NCBI RefSeq assembly: GCF_004363305.1
Contig: NZ_SNZA01000008.1
Span: 1-64,000, forward strand
Reading direction: 5' to 3'
Length of the DNA stretch: 64,000 nt
DNA from: Marinomonas communis
GTDB taxonomy: Bacteria > Pseudomonadota > Gammaproteobacteria > Pseudomonadales > Marinomonadaceae
Within the stretch, counting starts at the first letter, position 1; each line of letters begins with the position of its first letter. The position numbers and the translations under genes are program-made. This document shows positions 8,017 through 19,526 of the stretch, one piece after another. Below the pieces are notes generated by a model. The model saw nothing but the letters and a program-made list of their open reading frames with translations, did no database searches and was not told the origin of the DNA.

Positions 8017-8711
8017 TGGCTAAGCTAACTAAACGCGCTCGCTTGATCGCTGAAAAAGTAGACGCAACTAAACTGTACTCTGTAGAAGAAGCTGTAGCTC
8101 TTCTATCTGAACTTTCTACTGTTAAGTTCAAAGAGTCTGTAGACGTATCTGTTAACCTAGGCGTTGACCCACGTAAATCTGATCAGGTTGTTCGTGGTTC
8201 TACAGTACTTCCTAACGGTACAGGTAAAGACGTTCGCGTTGCTGTATTCGCACAAGGTGCAAACGCTGAAGCGGCTAAAGAAGCTGGTGCAGACGTTGTA
8301 GGTTTTGAAGACCTTGCTGAGCAAGTTAAAGCTGGCAACCTAGACTTCGACGTAGTAATCGCTTCTCCTGATGCGATGCGTATCGTTGGTCAACTAGGTC
8401 AGGTGCTTGGTCCACGTGGTCTTATGCCAAATCCTAAAGTTGGTACTGTAACTCCAGACGTTGCGACTGCTGTTAAGAACGCAAAATCTGGTCAAGCACG
8501 TTACCGTACTGACAAAAATGGTATCATCCACGCTGGCGTTGGTTCTATCGACTTCGCAGCTGATGCTATCAAAGGCAACCTAGAAGCGCTTCTAGCCGAC
8601 CTACGTCGTGCTAAGCCTGCTTCTGCTAAAGGTGTCTACATGAAGAAAGTGACTTTGTCCTCTACAATGGGACCAGGTCTACAAATTGATTTAGGTGCTC
8701 TAAGCTTCTAA
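8016..8711 (+). CDS. rplA: 50S ribosomal protein L1 (uL1)
   Basis: L1 is the mobile stalk protein that moves deacylated tRNA out of the E site. In E. coli it represses its own operon by binding the rplK leader. The 231 residues match the usual 230-235, and [17 protein letters not shown] near 126-142 is the family signature. The gene ends 213 bases before rplJ; that gap holds the L10 control leader. Confidence 0.99.
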   Translation: MAKLTKRARLIAEKVDATKLYSVEEAVALLSELSTVKFKESVDVSVNLGVDPRKSDQVVRGSTVLPNGTGKDVRVAVFAQGANAEAAKEAGADVVGFEDLAEQVKAGNLDFDVVIASPDAMRIVGQLGQVLGPRGLMPNPKVGTVTPDVATAVKNAKSGQARYRTDKNGIIHAGVGSIDFAADAIKGNLEALLADLRRAKPASAKGVYMKKVTLSSTMGPGLQIDLGALSF

Positions 8712-8759
8712 GTCAGAGCTTTGGGGTCTGTACAGCTTGCTGTATAGGCCGTCAAAGAC

Positions 8760-8883
8760 CGCAGGAATCTTTCGATTTAATCAGAACGTTGCGAAACGTT
8801 TGTCCTGCGCAGATGGTGTGGCCCGATTCAGATTAAACTGGATCCAACTCACCAGTAAGTACTCCGAATATTCGGAGAGTTGG
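8760..8883 (+). promoter_or_regulatory. L10 (rplJ) mRNA leader with L10-L12 binding-type structure
   Basis: Two structured parts lie in the rplA-rplJ gap. First, CGCAGGA (8760-8766) pairs with TCCTGCG (8803-8809) and encloses AACGTT-GCGA-AACGTT, a stem closed by a GNRA-type tetraloop. The conserved AGATGGTG follows. This resembles the E. coli leader where the L10-L12 complex represses rplJL. Second, CCAACTC (8844-8850) pairs with GAGTTGG (8877-8883) around the palindrome CTCCGAATATTCGGAG. That part lies just before the rplJ ribosome-binding site. I see no obvious promoter in the gap. Confidence 0.75.
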
Positions 8884-8924
8884 TAAATTTGGGGATTTAT
8901 CCCTGCTAATCCAGGAGAAAACCA

Positions 8925-9425
8925 GTGGCATTAGGTCTAGAAGACAAAAAAGCCATTGTCGCCGAAGTTAGCGAAGCTGCCCAAGGCGCTTTGTCTGCTG
9001 TAGTAGCTGACTCTCGCGGTGTTACCGTGACTGACATGACAGCTCTTCGCAAACAAGCACGTGAAGCTGGCGTTTACGTACGTGTTGTACGTAACACTCT
9101 AGCTCGCCGCGCTGTTGAAGGCACAGACTTCGAATGCTTAAAAGATAGCTTCGTTGGTCCAACTCTTATCGCATTCTCTAACGAGCACCCAGGTGCGGCG
9201 GCTCGTTTGTTGAAAACTTTTGCGAAAGAGAACGACAAATTTGAAGTTAAAGCATTGGCGTTCAACGGTGAGTTGATCCCAGCTGGCGACATTGATCGTT
9301 TGGCAACATTGCCAACATACGACGAAGCAATCGCGAAACTAATGAGCGTTATCCAAGGTGCGACAAGCAAACTTGCTCGTACATTGGCGGCGATTCGCGA
9401 TCAGAAAGAACAAGAAGCAGCGTAA
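8925..9425 (+). CDS. rplJ: 50S ribosomal protein L10 (uL10)
   Basis: L10 anchors the L7/L12 dimers to 23S rRNA and is the operon repressor in complex with L12. The start is GTG 8925, with AGGAG 7 bases upstream. The N-terminal RNA-binding domain covers about 1-130, and the C-terminal helix that carries L12 dimers ends in the [20 protein letters not shown] region. It has 166 residues (E. coli 165). Confidence 0.98.
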   Translation: MALGLEDKKAIVAEVSEAAQGALSAVVADSRGVTVTDMTALRKQAREAGVYVRVVRNTLARRAVEGTDFECLKDSFVGPTLIAFSNEHPGAAARLLKTFAKENDKFEVKALAFNGELIPAGDIDRLATLPTYDEAIAKLMSVIQGATSKLARTLAAIRDQKEQEAA

Positions 9426-9461
9426 TTTTAAAACGCACTTACTTGAATTCAATTGGTTTTT

Positions 9462-9479
9462 GTTGCCACTTATGGCAAC
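9462..9479 (+). other. Perfect hairpin upstream of rplL
   Basis: GTTGCCA and TGGCAAC pair perfectly across a 4-nt loop in the 79-base rplJ-rplL spacer. There is no T run, so it is not a terminator. It ends about 10 bases before the AGGA of rplL and could affect L12 translation or message processing. Confidence 0.6.
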
Positions 9480-9504
9480 CACAAAATGTTAGGAAATCTG
9501 AGTC

Positions 9505-9879
9505 ATGGCTCTAACTAAAGAAGATATCATCAATGCAGTAGCAGAAATGTCTGTAATGGACGTTGTTGAACTGATCGAAGCAATGGAAGAAAAATTCGGC
9601 GTAACTGCAGCTGCTGCTGTTGCTGCTGGTCCAGCTGCTGGCGATGCTGGTGCAGCTGCTGCTGAACAAACTGAATTTGACGTTGTTCTTACTGCTGCAG
9701 GCGATAAGAAAGTTAACGTTATCAAAGCGGTACGTGGCGCAACTGGTCTAGGCCTTAAAGAAGCGAAAGCAATGGTTGACGGCGCTCCAGCTACAGTTAA
9801 AGAAGGCGCTTCTAAAGAAGAAGCTGAAGAGCTTAAGAAAGCTCTTGAAGAAGCAGGTGCTTCTGTCGAAATCAAGTAA
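9505..9879 (+). CDS. rplL: 50S ribosomal protein L7/L12 (bL12)
   Basis: L7/L12 is the multicopy stalk protein that recruits and stimulates translational GTPases. The 124 residues show the N-terminal dimerisation helix pair, an Ala/Gly-rich hinge at about 34-52, and the C-terminal factor-binding domain ([20 protein letters not shown]). A TAGGA site precedes the ATG. The high Ala content makes the reverse strand appear open as well, which is not meaningful. Confidence 0.99.
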   Translation: MALTKEDIINAVAEMSVMDVVELIEAMEEKFGVTAAAAVAAGPAAGDAGAAAAEQTEFDVVLTAAGDKKVNVIKAVRGATGLGLKEAKAMVDGAPATVKEGASKEEAEELKKALEEAGASVEIK

Positions 9880-9918
9880 TGTTACTTGTTTCTCAAAAGT
9901 TCGGCATCTAGTCGAAAT

Positions 9919-9948
9919 GGCTGGTGGTGTTTTGCCACCGGCCTTTTT
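9919..9948 (+). terminator. Attenuator-type hairpin after rplL
   Basis: GGCTGGTGG pairs with CCACCGGCC and is followed by TTTTT. It separates rplL from rpoB. In E. coli a partial terminator at this place lowers rpoBC transcription relative to the ribosomal genes, and the same use is inferred here. Confidence 0.8.
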
Positions 9949-9984
9949 GGGTTTCTAAAACCCTATTAAAAATTTATTCTTTTT

Positions 9985-10034
9985 TTGAGAGAATACTCTC
10001 TCAATTTCGGTAGGCCTGATTAAGAGGCCTTTTG
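9985..10034 (+). other. Two further hairpins in the rplL-rpoB spacer
   Basis: TTGAGAGA-ATAC-TCTCTCAA (9985-10004) is a perfect 8-bp stem. Then AGGCCT occurs twice (10012-10017 and 10025-10030); each copy is self-complementary, so the two can pair, and four T follow. Together with the attenuator they make a three-hairpin spacer. In E. coli this gap has an RNase III cut site. Confidence 0.6.
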
Positions 10035-10063
10035 CGTCAATGTGCACAAGCTGGGGAATGCTG

Positions 10064-13000
10064 ATGGCTTACTCATACACTGAGAAAAAACGTATCCGTA
10101 AGGATTTCGGTAAACTGCCGCCCGTTTTGGATGTGCCATACTTGCTGGCAATTCAGCTTGAATCCTACCGTAACTTCTTGCAGGAAGGTAAAGCTCCTGC
10201 AGAGCGTGGGGAACTGGGTCTGCATGGGGCCTTTAAATCTGTCTTTCCAATGGTCAGCTTTTCCGGCAATGCGGCGCTAGAATACGTCGATTACCGATTG
10301 GGCAAGCCAGTATTTGATGTAAAAGAGTGTCAGCTACGTGGTGTAACGTATGCCGCTCCTTTACGTGTTCGTGTACGTCTTATCATTTATGATAAAGAGT
10401 CAGCGAACAAGGCAATCAAAGACATTCGCGAGCAAGAAGTCTACATGGGCGAAATCCCATTAATGACTGAAAATGGTACGTTCGTAATCAACGGTACTGA
10501 GCGTGTTATCGTATCTCAGTTACACCGTTCACCTGGTGTGTTCTTCGACCACGATCGTGGTAAGACTCACTCATCAGGTAAACTACTACACTCTGCTCGT
10601 GTTATTCCTTACCGTGGTTCATGGTTGGACTTCGAGTTTGATCCAAAAGACTGCGTGTTCGTTCGTATCGACCGTCGTCGTAAGCTGCCTGTATCAATTT
10701 TGTTACGCGCGCTTGGTTTTGATACTGAACAAATTCTAGATACATTCTTCGATACGACTCGTTTCTTCTTGAGCCGTGATGGCGTAGAAATGGAACTGAT
10801 CGCAAACCGCCTACGTGGTGAGACAGCTCTGTTTGACATTACAGATCAGGATGGCAACGTTATCGTTGAAGAAACTCGCCGTATTACTGCGAAACATATC
10901 CGTCAGATGGAAAAAGTAGGTCTAGAGCGTCTCTCTGTTCCTCTTGAGTACCTATTGGGTAAAGTAACGGCTAAAAACCTTGTGCATCCAGGCACAGGTG
11001 AGTTGATCGCTGAAGCGAACACAGAAATGTCTGTTGATCTTCTAGAGGCACTTGTTGCCGCTGGTATCAAAGAGATTGATGTTCTTTACACGAACGATCT
11101 AGATCACGGTCCGTTTATCTCTGATACATTGCGTATCGACCCTACAAATAACCAGTTAGAAGCATTGGTAGAAATCTACCGTATGATGCGCCCTGGTGAG
11201 CCACCAACCAAAGAGTCTGCTGAGGCGTTGTTCCAAAGCTTGTTCTTCTCAGAAGATCGCTATGATCTATCTGGTGTTGGTCGTATGAAATTTAACCGTC
11301 GTTTGGGACGTGATGAAGACGAAGGTCTAGGTATTCTAGACAACGACGACATCATTGATGTTCTGAAGACATTGCTAGATATCCGTAACGGTAACGGTAT
11401 GGTCGATGATATCGACCACCTTGGTAACCGTCGTATTCGTTCTGTCGGCGAAATGGCCGAGAACCAATTCCGTGTTGGTTTAGTACGTGTAGAGCGTGCC
11501 GTGAAAGAGCGTCTGTCTATGGCAGAAGCGGATGGCCTAATGCCACAAGATCTATTGAACGCTAAACCCGTTGCGGCAGCGATCAAAGAATTCTTCGGTT
11601 CTAGCCAATTGTCACAGTTCATGGACCAAAACAACCCGCTTTCTGAGGTAACTCACAAGCGTCGTGTTTCTGCGTTAGGCCCTGGTGGTCTGACTCGTGA
11701 GCGCGCAGGCTTCGAGGTTCGAGACGTTCACGCTACTCACTACGGTCGTGTATGTCCAATCGAAACGCCTGAAGGTCCAAACATCGGTTTGATCAACTCG
11801 CTATCGACTTACGCGCGTACTAACAGCTACGGCTTCCTAGAAACGCCTTACCGTAAAGTTATCGATGGCAAAATGACTGACGAAACGGTTTACGTTTCGG
11901 CAATCGATGAAGCGAAATACGTTATCGCACAAGCGTCTGTGAACGTTGATGAAGAAGGTCGCCTAGTAGATGAACTTGTTCAGGTTCGTCACATGCATGA
12001 CACGACTCTACTACCGAAAGAAAAAGTAAACCTAATGGACGTGTCGCCACGTCAGGTTGTATCTGTAGCTGCGTCGCTTATCCCGTTCCTTGAGCACGAT
12101 GACGCCAACCGTGCCTTGATGGGATCGAACATGCAACGTCAGGCTGTACCAACTCTAATCGCTGAAAAACCAGTGGTTGGTACGGGTATGGAGAAGAACG
12201 TAGCAAAAGACTCTGGTGTATGTATCGTTGCCCGTCGTGGCGGTGAAATCGAGTCCGTTGATGCGAGCCGTATCGTTGTACGTGTAAATTCTGAAGAGAC
12301 TGAAGCGGGTGAAGCGGGTGTAGATATCTACAACCTGACGAAATACGTTCGTTCGAACCAGAACACATGTATCAACCAACGTACTTTGGTGCTGAAAGGT
12401 GACAAAGTAGCACGCGGTGACATCATGGCTGACGGTCCTTCTGTTGACATGGGTGACCTAGCGCTTGGTCAAAACATGCGTATTGCCTTCATGCCTTGGA
12501 ACGGTTTCAACTTCGAGGACTCGATCCTAGTATCTGAGCGCGTAGTAGAAGAAGATCGCTTCACTTCGATCCACATTCAAGAGCTGACTTGTGTGGCTCG
12601 TGATACGAAGCTTGGGCCTGAAGAAATCACTTCAGATATCCCGAACGTAGGCGAAGGCGCGCTATCTAAACTTGATAACGCTGGTGTGGTTTACATCGGT
12701 GCAGAAGTTGAGCCAGGTGATATCCTAGTTGGTAAAGTGACGCCTAAAGGTGAAACTCAACTAACACCTGAGGAAAAACTTCTACGCGCAATCTTTGGTG
12801 AAAAAGCGTCTGACGTTAAAGATACGTCTCTACGCGTGAAAACCGGTACTCGCGGTACAGTTATCGACGTACAAGTGTTCACTCGTGACGGCATCGAGAA
12901 AGACGAGCGTGCGAAGTCTATTGAGAAATCTCAACTAGACCAAGTTCGTAAAGACTTGAACGAAGAATTCCGCATTGTTGAAAAAGCAACGTTTGAGCGT

Positions 13001-14164
13001 TTAGCTGAAGCATTGGTTGGCCAGCAAGCAGAAGGCGGTCCTGGTCTTGCACGCAACGCTGTGATCACTGAGGAGTACCTAGCGAACCTTGATCACCCAG
13101 AGTGGTTCAAGATCCGTGTAGCGAACGAAGAAGCGAGTGAACAGCTTGAAAAAGCACAGGCTGCTTTGATCGAACGCCGCAAAGAGCTAGACGCGAAATT
13201 TGAAGATAAAAAGCGCAAGCTACAAACAGGCGATGACTTGGCACCAGGCGTGTTGAAGATCGTTAAAGTTTACGTAGCTGTGAAACGTCGTATCCAGCCA
13301 GGTGATAAGATGGCGGGTCGTCACGGTAACAAGGGTGTAATCTCTAAGATCATGCCTGTTGAAGACATGCCGTACGACGAAAACGGCGATCCAGTCGATA
13401 TCGTACTAAACCCACTGGGTGTACCGTCGCGTATGAACGTTGGTCAGGTACTAGAGACTCACTTGGGTGCAGCGGCGAAAGGCTTGGGTCGTAAGATCGA
13501 CGAAATGCTTAAGGTTGAGCGTGAGAAAGCAGAAGCCGTTAAAGAGCTTCGTGTTTTCCTAAATGAAATCTATAACGGTTACGAAGGCGATCTTCGTCCA
13601 GCTCGTACAGAAGACCTAGACAGCTTCTCTGATGAAGAGATTCTAGTGTTGGCATCTAACCTTAAGAAAGGTGTGCCAATGGCGTCTGGTGCCTTTGACG
13701 GTGCTAAAGAAGCTGAGATTAAGCGCATGCTGCGTCTAGCTGGCATCAACGAGAGTGGTCAGATCAAGCTATTCAACGGCCGTACTGGTGAAGCATTTGA
13801 GCGTCCTGTAACCGTAGGTTACATGTACATGCTTAAGTTGAACCACTTGGTAGATGATAAGATGCACGCTCGTTCTACTGGCTCTTACAGCCTTGTTACT
13901 CAGCAGCCGCTGGGTGGTAAAGCACAATTCGGTGGTCAGCGTTTTGGTGAGATGGAGGTATGGGCACTAGAAGCATACGGTGCAGCATACACGCTACAAG
14001 AAATGTTGACTGTTAAGTCGGACGACGTGAACGGCCGTACTAAGATGTACAAAAACATCGTAGATGGTGATCACCGTATGGAGCCAGGCATGCCTGAATC
14101 CTTCAACGTATTGGTGAAAGAAATCCGTTCTCTTGGTATCGACATCGAGCTAGAAAACGAATAA
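10064..14164 (+). CDS. rpoB: RNA polymerase beta subunit
   Basis: This is the catalytic beta subunit. The start is ATG 10064 (1366 residues, beginning [16 protein letters not shown]), with GGGGA 6 bases upstream; an earlier in-frame ATG at 10040 would add eight unlikely residues. All major blocks are present. The rifampicin pocket [18 protein letters not shown] carries the sensitive-type Asp, His and Ser equivalents of E. coli 516, 526 and 531. [14 protein letters not shown] and [13 protein letters not shown] motifs and the C-terminal clamp segment are also visible. Length is slightly above E. coli (1342). Confidence 0.99.
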   Translation: MAYSYTEKKRIRKDFGKLPPVLDVPYLLAIQLESYRNFLQEGKAPAERGELGLHGAFKSVFPMVSFSGNAALEYVDYRLGKPVFDVKECQLRGVTYAAPLRVRVRLIIYDKESANKAIKDIREQEVYMGEIPLMTENGTFVINGTERVIVSQLHRSPGVFFDHDRGKTHSSGKLLHSARVIPYRGSWLDFEFDPKDCVFVRIDRRRKLPVSILLRALGFDTEQILDTFFDTTRFFLSRDGVEMELIANRLRGETALFDITDQDGNVIVEETRRITAKHIRQMEKVGLERLSVPLEYLLGKVTAKNLVHPGTGELIAEANTEMSVDLLEALVAAGIKEIDVLYTNDLDHGPFISDTLRIDPTNNQLEALVEIYRMMRPGEPPTKESAEALFQSLFFSEDRYDLSGVGRMKFNRRLGRDEDEGLGILDNDDIIDVLKTLLDIRNGNGMVDDIDHLGNRRIRSVGEMAENQFRVGLVRVERAVKERLSMAEADGLMPQDLLNAKPVAAAIKEFFGSSQLSQFMDQNNPLSEVTHKRRVSALGPGGLTRERAGFEVRDVHATHYGRVCPIETPEGPNIGLINSLSTYARTNSYGFLETPYRKVIDGKMTDETVYVSAIDEAKYVIAQASVNVDEEGRLVDELVQVRHMHDTTLLPKEKVNLMDVSPRQVVSVAASLIPFLEHDDANRALMGSNMQRQAVPTLIAEKPVVGTGMEKNVAKDSGVCIVARRGGEIESVDASRIVVRVNSEETEAGEAGVDIYNLTKYVRSNQNTCINQRTLVLKGDKVARGDIMADGPSVDMGDLALGQNMRIAFMPWNGFNFEDSILVSERVVEEDRFTSIHIQELTCVARDTKLGPEEITSDIPNVGEGALSKLDNAGVVYIGAEVEPGDILVGKVTPKGETQLTPEEKLLRAIFGEKASDVKDTSLRVKTGTRGTVIDVQVFTRDGIEKDERAKSIEKSQLDQVRKDLNEEFRIVEKATFERLAEALVGQQAEGGPGLARNAVITEEYLANLDHPEWFKIRVANEEASEQLEKAQAALIERRKELDAKFEDKKRKLQTGDDLAPGVLKIVKVYVAVKRRIQPGDKMAGRHGNKGVISKIMPVEDMPYDENGDPVDIVLNPLGVPSRMNVGQVLETHLGAAAKGLGRKIDEMLKVEREKAEAVKELRVFLNEIYNGYEGDLRPARTEDLDSFSDEEILVLASNLKKGVPMASGAFDGAKEAEIKRMLRLAGINESGQIKLFNGRTGEAFERPVTVGYMYMLKLNHLVDDKMHARSTGSYSLVTQQPLGGKAQFGGQRFGEMEVWALEAYGAAYTLQEMLTVKSDDVNGRTKMYKNIVDGDHRMEPGMPESFNVLVKEIRSLGIDIELENE

Positions 14165-14184
14165 GCACGAATCACATTTGACCT

Positions 14185-14209
14185 GCTGGGAGGGGTAGCC
14201 CCTCCCAGC
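14185..14209 (+). other. Strong perfect hairpin between rpoB and rpoC
   Basis: GCTGGGAGGGG (14185-14195) pairs perfectly with CCCCTCCCAGC (14199-14209) across a 3-nt loop. No T run follows (TTACGAGTGG), so intrinsic termination is unlikely. It lies 20 bases after the rpoB stop and 22 before the rpoC start. Confidence 0.8.
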
Positions 14210-14231
14210 CTTACGAGTGGGGCGAATATCC

Positions 14232-17200
14232 ATGAAAGACTTATTAGGTCTTCTAAAAACACAGGGACAATCAGAAGAGTTTGATGCGATTCGCATTGGC
14301 TTAGCTTCTCCAGATATGATTCGTTCATGGTCTTATGGTGAAGTTAAAAAGCCAGAAACCATCAACTACCGTACGTTCAAACCTGAGCGTGACGGTCTGT
14401 TCTGTGCCAAAATCTTTGGTCCTATCAAGGACTACGAATGTTTGTGTGGTAAATACAAGCGTTTAAAACATCGTGGTGTCATTTGTGAGAAGTGTGGCGT
14501 TGAAGTTGCGTTGTCGAAAGTGCGTCGTGAGCGCATGGGACACATCGAGCTTGCTTCACCGGTTGCTCACATCTGGTTCCTTAAGTCTCTACCATCTCGT
14601 ATCGGTCTTATCATGGATATGACCCTACGTGATATTGAGCGTGTTCTTTACTTCGAATCATTCATTGTGATTGACCCAGGCATGACGACGCTTGAAAAAG
14701 GTCAGCTACTGAACGATGAGCAGTACTTCGAAGCACTAGAAGAATTCGGTGACGAATTCGACGCTCGTATGGGTGCTGAGGCGATTCAGTGCTTGCTACG
14801 TGACATGGATCTTGCTGAAGAAATCAGCACCATGCGCGAAGAGCTAAACGCTACTAACTCTGAGACTCGTATTAAGAAGCTATCTAAGCGTCTTAAACTG
14901 ATCGAAGCGTTCCATCATTCTGGTAACAACCCAGAGTGGATGGTATTAGACGTACTTCCAGTGTTGCCACCAGATCTTCGCCCTCTAGTTCCACTAGAAG
15001 GTGGTCGTTTCGCAACATCTGATTTGAACGATCTATACCGTCGCGTTATTAACCGTAACAACCGTCTAAAACGTCTTCTTGAGCTAGCTGCTCCAGACAT
15101 TATCGTGCGCAACGAAAAGCGTATGTTGCAAGAGTCTGTTGATGCGCTACTAGACAACGGTCGTCGCGGTCGTGCGATCACAGGTTCTAACAAGCGTCCT
15201 CTGAAATCTTTGGCAGACATGATCAAAGGTAAGCAAGGTCGTTTCCGTCAGAACCTTTTGGGTAAACGTGTAGACTACTCTGGCCGTTCTGTAATCACAG
15301 TAGGTCCGTCTCTACGCTTGCACCAGTGTGGTCTGCCGAAGAAGATGGCTCTTGAGCTATTCAAGCCATTCATCTTCTCGAAACTAGAGCTTCGTGGCAT
15401 GGCAACAACCATCAAAGCTGCGAAGAAAATGGTTGAGCGTGAAACACCTGAGGTTTGGGATATTCTTGATGAAGTTATCCGCGAACACCCAGTAATGCTT
15501 AACCGTGCACCAACGCTTCACCGTTTGGGTATCCAAGCGTTTGAACCGATTCTAATCGAAGGTAAAGCGATCCAGTTGCACCCACTTGTGTGTGCGGCTT
15601 ACAACGCCGACTTCGACGGTGACCAGATGGCGGTACACGTACCATTGACAATCGAAGCTCAGCTTGAAGCTCGTGCGTTGATGATGTCTACCAACAACAT
15701 TCTGTCGCCAGCAAACGGTGAGCCGATCATCGTTCCTTCTCAGGACGTTGTATTGGGTCTGTACTACATGACGCGTGAGAAAATCAACGCGAAAGGTGAG
15801 GGCATGGCCTTCGCTGATATCAAAGAAGTACATCGTGCATATGGTGCAAAACAAGTTGAACTACACGCGAAAATTAAAGTGCGTGTAAATCAAGTTGATA
15901 CAACGCTTGAAGGTGAAAAAGTTCCTTCAACGTTCATCGTTGACACAACTGTTGGTCGTGCATTGTTGTTTGATGTAGTGCCTGATGGCCTACCATTCTC
16001 GGTTATCAACCAACCGATGAAGAAGAAAGCAATCTCGAACCTAATCAACGAGTGTTACCGTAAAGTAGGTCTAAAAGAGACTTGTATTTTCGCTGACCAG
16101 TTGATGTACACAGGTTTCCAATACGCAACGGCGTCTGGTTCATCTGTAGGTGTTGATGACTTCGTAATTCCGCCTGAAAAAGCAGAGATCATATCTCGTG
16201 CGGAAGAAGAAGTTAAAGAAATCGAATACCAATTCGCCGACGGTCTTGTAACGGCTGGTGAGAAATACAACAAGGTTATCGACTTGTGGTCTCGTACCAA
16301 CGAAACCGTTACTGAAGCCATGATGAAAAACTTGGCGAAAGAAACCGTTATCGACAAAGAAGGTAACGAAGTTGAGCAGCAATCATTTAACTCAGTTTAC
16401 ATGATGGCCGACTCTGGTGCCCGTGGTAGTGTGGCTCAGATGCGTCAGCTAGGTGGTATGCGTGGTCTGATGGCGAAACCGGATGGTTCCATCATCGAGA
16501 CACCGATCACTGCGAACTTCCGTGAAGGTCTATCGGTACTTCAGTACTTTACTTCTACACACGGTGCTCGTAAAGGTCTTGCCGATACCGCCTTGAAGAC
16601 AGCGAACTCTGGTTACCTAACGCGTCGTCTAGTAGACGTTGCACAAGACTTGGTAATCACAGAAGTTGACTGTGGTGCTGAAAACGGTCTTCTAGTGAGT
16701 GCATTGATTGAAGGTGGTGACGTAGTTGTTCCACTAGGTCAGCGTGTACTAGGTCGTGTGGTAGCGCAGGACGTACTGGATTCTAAAGGTGATGTGGTTG
16801 TAGAACGTGGCGTTCTAATTGATGAGCACAATGTTCGTGCAATCGAAGCAGCTGGTGTGGATGAGATGATTGTTCGCTCTGTAATCAGCTGTGAAACTAA
16901 GCACGGTGTGTGTGCGAGCTGTTACGGTCGTGACCTAGCACGTGGTCACTTGGTGAACATTGGTGAGGCTGTAGGTGTCGTTGCCGCTCAGTCAATCGGT
17001 GAGCCGGGTACACAGCTGACAATGCGTACCTTCCACATCGGTGGTGCAGCATCTCGAGCGTCTGCTGTAGACAGTGTTCAGATCAAGAGTGCGGGTACTG
17101 TACGTTTCCACAAGATGAAGAGCATCGAGCGTGAAACTGGCCAATTGGTTGTTGCATCGCGTTCTTCTGAGTTGGCAATCGCAGACGAAGCGGGTCGTGA

Positions 17201-18434
17201 GAAAGAGCGTTACAAGCTTCCTTACGGTGCTGTGTTGAGTGTTCGCGAAGGTGATCAAGTTTCTGCTGGTCAAGTGTTGGCTAACTGGGACCCACACACT
17301 CACCCAATCGTTTCTGAGATGCAGGGTAAACTTGAATTCTCTGGTATGGATGAGGGCGTAACAATTCGCCGTCAGTCTGATGAGCTAACTGGCTTGACGA
17401 CAATCGAAGTACTAGAAATGAAAGATCGTCCTTCTTCTGGTAAAGACATTCGTCCAACGATCTCTGTTGTCGATGACAACGGTGCGCCTGTGATGATTCC
17501 AGGTACTGAGATGCCTGTACAATACATGCTTCCTGAGAAGGCTCTATTGAGCTTGGATCACGGTGCAACCATCAAGTCTGGTGAAGTATTAGCACGTATC
17601 CCTCAAGAGTCTCAAGGTAACAAGGACATCACCGGTGGTCTGCCACGCGTAGCTGACTTGTTCGAAGCACGTCGTCCGAAAGATCCAGCTGTGATGGCGG
17701 AAGCGACGGGTGTAGTAAGTTTCGGTAAAGAGACGAAAGGTAAGATCCGTTTGGTGATCACGCCACAAGATGGTGGTGACCCAATCGAAACTCTGATTCC
17801 TAAATGGCGTCAAATCAACATCTTCGACGGTGAAGAAGTTGAGAAGGGTGAGATCATTGCCGACGGTCCTCTAAACCCACATGACATCTTGCGTCTTCAG
17901 GGTGTAGCAGCGCTTGCTGATTACATCACTAACGAGATTCAAGAGGTTTACCGTCTACAGGGTGTAGGCATCAACGATAAGCACATCGAAGTTATTGTGC
18001 GTCAGATGCTACGCAAAGTAGACATCACTGAATCAGGTGATACTAACCTAATTCAGGGTGACCAAGTTGAATACACGCAAATGCAAGAAGCAAACGAAGC
18101 TGCGGAAGCAGAAGGTCGTTTCCCTTCTAAATACGAGCGTGTCCTACTTGGTATTACTAAAGCTTCTTTGGCGACTGAGTCATTTATCTCTGCGGCATCG
18201 TTCCAAGAGACGACTCGTGTCCTAACTGAAGGTGCGGTAACTGGTAAGAAAGACCACCTACGTGGTCTGAAAGAAAACGTTGTAGTAGGTCGTCTGATCC
18301 CAGCGGGTACAGGTTTGGCATACCACAGCGGTCGCAAAGCTAAGAAAGAGCTTGCGCAAGCAACGACTGAAGGCAGTGCAACAGTAAGTGCTTCTGATGT
18401 AGAAGAAGCATTAAGTGCGGCATTGAAAGACTAG
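14232..18434 (+). CDS. rpoC: RNA polymerase beta' subunit
   Basis: Beta' holds the catalytic Mg and most of the clamp. The start is ATG 14232 ([11 protein letters not shown], 1400 residues; E. coli 1407), not an upstream GTG. Features in order: N-terminal zinc cluster ([19 protein letters not shown]), the catalytic [12 protein letters not shown], the bridge and trigger helix region, a second zinc cluster ([11 protein letters not shown]), and a C-terminal helix that binds omega. It follows rpoB after 67 bases, so it is in the same transcript. Confidence 0.99.
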   Translation: MKDLLGLLKTQGQSEEFDAIRIGLASPDMIRSWSYGEVKKPETINYRTFKPERDGLFCAKIFGPIKDYECLCGKYKRLKHRGVICEKCGVEVALSKVRRERMGHIELASPVAHIWFLKSLPSRIGLIMDMTLRDIERVLYFESFIVIDPGMTTLEKGQLLNDEQYFEALEEFGDEFDARMGAEAIQCLLRDMDLAEEISTMREELNATNSETRIKKLSKRLKLIEAFHHSGNNPEWMVLDVLPVLPPDLRPLVPLEGGRFATSDLNDLYRRVINRNNRLKRLLELAAPDIIVRNEKRMLQESVDALLDNGRRGRAITGSNKRPLKSLADMIKGKQGRFRQNLLGKRVDYSGRSVITVGPSLRLHQCGLPKKMALELFKPFIFSKLELRGMATTIKAAKKMVERETPEVWDILDEVIREHPVMLNRAPTLHRLGIQAFEPILIEGKAIQLHPLVCAAYNADFDGDQMAVHVPLTIEAQLEARALMMSTNNILSPANGEPIIVPSQDVVLGLYYMTREKINAKGEGMAFADIKEVHRAYGAKQVELHAKIKVRVNQVDTTLEGEKVPSTFIVDTTVGRALLFDVVPDGLPFSVINQPMKKKAISNLINECYRKVGLKETCIFADQLMYTGFQYATASGSSVGVDDFVIPPEKAEIISRAEEEVKEIEYQFADGLVTAGEKYNKVIDLWSRTNETVTEAMMKNLAKETVIDKEGNEVEQQSFNSVYMMADSGARGSVAQMRQLGGMRGLMAKPDGSIIETPITANFREGLSVLQYFTSTHGARKGLADTALKTANSGYLTRRLVDVAQDLVITEVDCGAENGLLVSALIEGGDVVVPLGQRVLGRVVAQDVLDSKGDVVVERGVLIDEHNVRAIEAAGVDEMIVRSVISCETKHGVCASCYGRDLARGHLVNIGEAVGVVAAQSIGEPGTQLTMRTFHIGGAASRASAVDSVQIKSAGTVRFHKMKSIERETGQLVVASRSSELAIADEAGREKERYKLPYGAVLSVREGDQVSAGQVLANWDPHTHPIVSEMQGKLEFSGMDEGVTIRRQSDELTGLTTIEVLEMKDRPSSGKDIRPTISVVDDNGAPVMIPGTEMPVQYMLPEKALLSLDHGATIKSGEVLARIPQESQGNKDITGGLPRVADLFEARRPKDPAVMAEATGVVSFGKETKGKIRLVITPQDGGDPIETLIPKWRQINIFDGEEVEKGEIIADGPLNPHDILRLQGVAALADYITNEIQEVYRLQGVGINDKHIEVIVRQMLRKVDITESGDTNLIQGDQVEYTQMQEANEAAEAEGRFPSKYERVLLGITKASLATESFISAASFQETTRVLTEGAVTGKKDHLRGLKENVVVGRLIPAGTGLAYHSGRKAKKELAQATTEGSATVSASDVEEALSAALKD

Positions 18435-18451
18435 AAGTCATTGTATACGTA

Positions 18452-18479
18452 AGGGAGGCGAAATTTTGTTCGCCTCCCT
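18452..18479 (+). other. Perfect hairpin after rpoC
   Basis: AGGGAGGCGAA and TTCGCCTCCCT form an 11-bp perfect stem with a 6-nt loop, 18 bases after rpoC. The downstream sequence (ATTGACTG) lacks a T run, so it may protect the 3' end or be a processing site, or it may terminate weakly. Confidence 0.7.
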
Positions 18480-18480
18480 A

Positions 18481-18509
18481 TTGACTGTTTTATAGGCGCA
18501 AATTACACT
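18481..18509 (+). promoter_or_regulatory. Promoter of the str operon
   Basis: TTGACT (18481-18486) and TACACT (18504-18509) are exactly 17 bases apart, about 58 bases before rpsL. It directly follows the rpoC hairpin, and its -10 box lies inside the next hairpin (18494-18516). Confidence 0.7.
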
Positions 18510-18540
18510 TGCGCCTCCTTATTTTTGGCGATTTCCGCCA
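18494..18540 (+). other. Tandem hairpins in the rpsL leader
   Basis: AGGCGCAA (18494-18501) pairs with TTGCGCCT (18509-18516), and a CCTTATTTTT tract follows. TGGCG (18526-18530) pairs with CGCCA (18536-18540). The first could terminate read-through from rpoC; the second would be at the start of the str mRNA. Confidence 0.6.
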
Positions 18541-18566
18541 ATAGAATTGGATGTGGAGCTTGTTAA

Positions 18567-18938
<372 letters not shown>

Positions 18939-18987
18939 GCAATTACGCTACTTTAATCGTTTAGACATAATTTTTTAATACAGTAAG

Positions 18988-19011
18988 GCCGAGCACAGAA
19001 ATGGTCTCGGA
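18988..19011 (+). promoter_or_regulatory. Hairpin in the rpsL-rpsG spacer, possible S7 site
   Basis: CCGAG (18989-18993) pairs with CTCGG (19006-19010) in the 96-base gap before rpsG. In E. coli S7 represses the str operon by binding this intercistronic region. The position fits; the binding site itself cannot be confirmed by eye. Confidence 0.4.
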
Positions 19012-19034
19012 CTCACCTGAAGAGGATAATATCC

Positions 19035-19508
19035 ATGCCTAGAAGACGCGTCGTCGCTAAGCGTGAAGTGCTTCCAGATCCTAAACACGGAAGCCAACTT
19101 CTTGCAAAGTTCATTAACCACGTAATGGTTAGTGGCAAGAAATCTGTAGCTGAAAGCATCGTTTACAATGCACTTGACACAGTTGCAGAACGCACTAAAT
19201 CAGAAGAGCCAATGGCTATCTTCGAAAAAGCACTAGAATCTATCCAGCCAATGGTTGAGGTTAAATCTCGCCGTGTTGGTGGTGCAACTTACCAAGTACC
19301 TGTTGAAGTACGTCCAGCTCGTCGTTCAGCGCTATCTATGCGTTGGTTGGTTGAAGCTGCACGTAAGCGTGGCGAAAAATCTATGGCGCTACGTCTTGCA
19401 GGCGAAATTCTAGATGCGTCTGAGAACAAAGGTTCAGCTGTTAAGAAACGTGAAGACGTTCACCGTATGGCTGAAGCGAACAAAGCGTTCTCTCACTACC
19501 GTTTCTAA
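19035..19508 (+). CDS. rpsG: 30S ribosomal protein S7 (uS7)
   Basis: S7 nucleates assembly of the 30S head and contacts E-site tRNA. It has 157 residues, starting [17 protein letters not shown], which is the family signature start. The RNA-binding basic segments are [17 protein letters not shown] (about 76-92) and the C-terminal helix. AGAGGAT lies before ATG 19035. It is 18 bases before fusA. Confidence 0.99.
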   Translation: MPRRRVVAKREVLPDPKHGSQLLAKFINHVMVSGKKSVAESIVYNALDTVAERTKSEEPMAIFEKALESIQPMVEVKSRRVGGATYQVPVEVRPARRSALSMRWLVEAARKRGEKSMALRLAGEILDASENKGSAVKKREDVHRMAEANKAFSHYRF

Positions 19509-19526
19509 TCATCCGGAGAAGCTTAA

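Noticed and set aside
8712..8760. Separate promoter for rplJL in the rplA-rplJ gap
   Set aside because: No pair of -35 and -10 boxes with fair spacing was found; TACAGC-TT-GCTGTA near 8736 is a small stem, not a promoter.
9489..9875. A 128-residue Ala/Ser-rich minus-strand frame opposite rplL
   Set aside because: It mirrors the Ala-rich coding sequence of L7/L12, has no ribosome-binding site, and shows no recognisable family.
11260..11634. Minus-strand frames of about 100 residues within rpoB, rpoC, fusA and other genes
   Set aside because: They are low-complexity, Arg/Ser-rich shadows of highly biased codons in the real genes and have no initiation sites.
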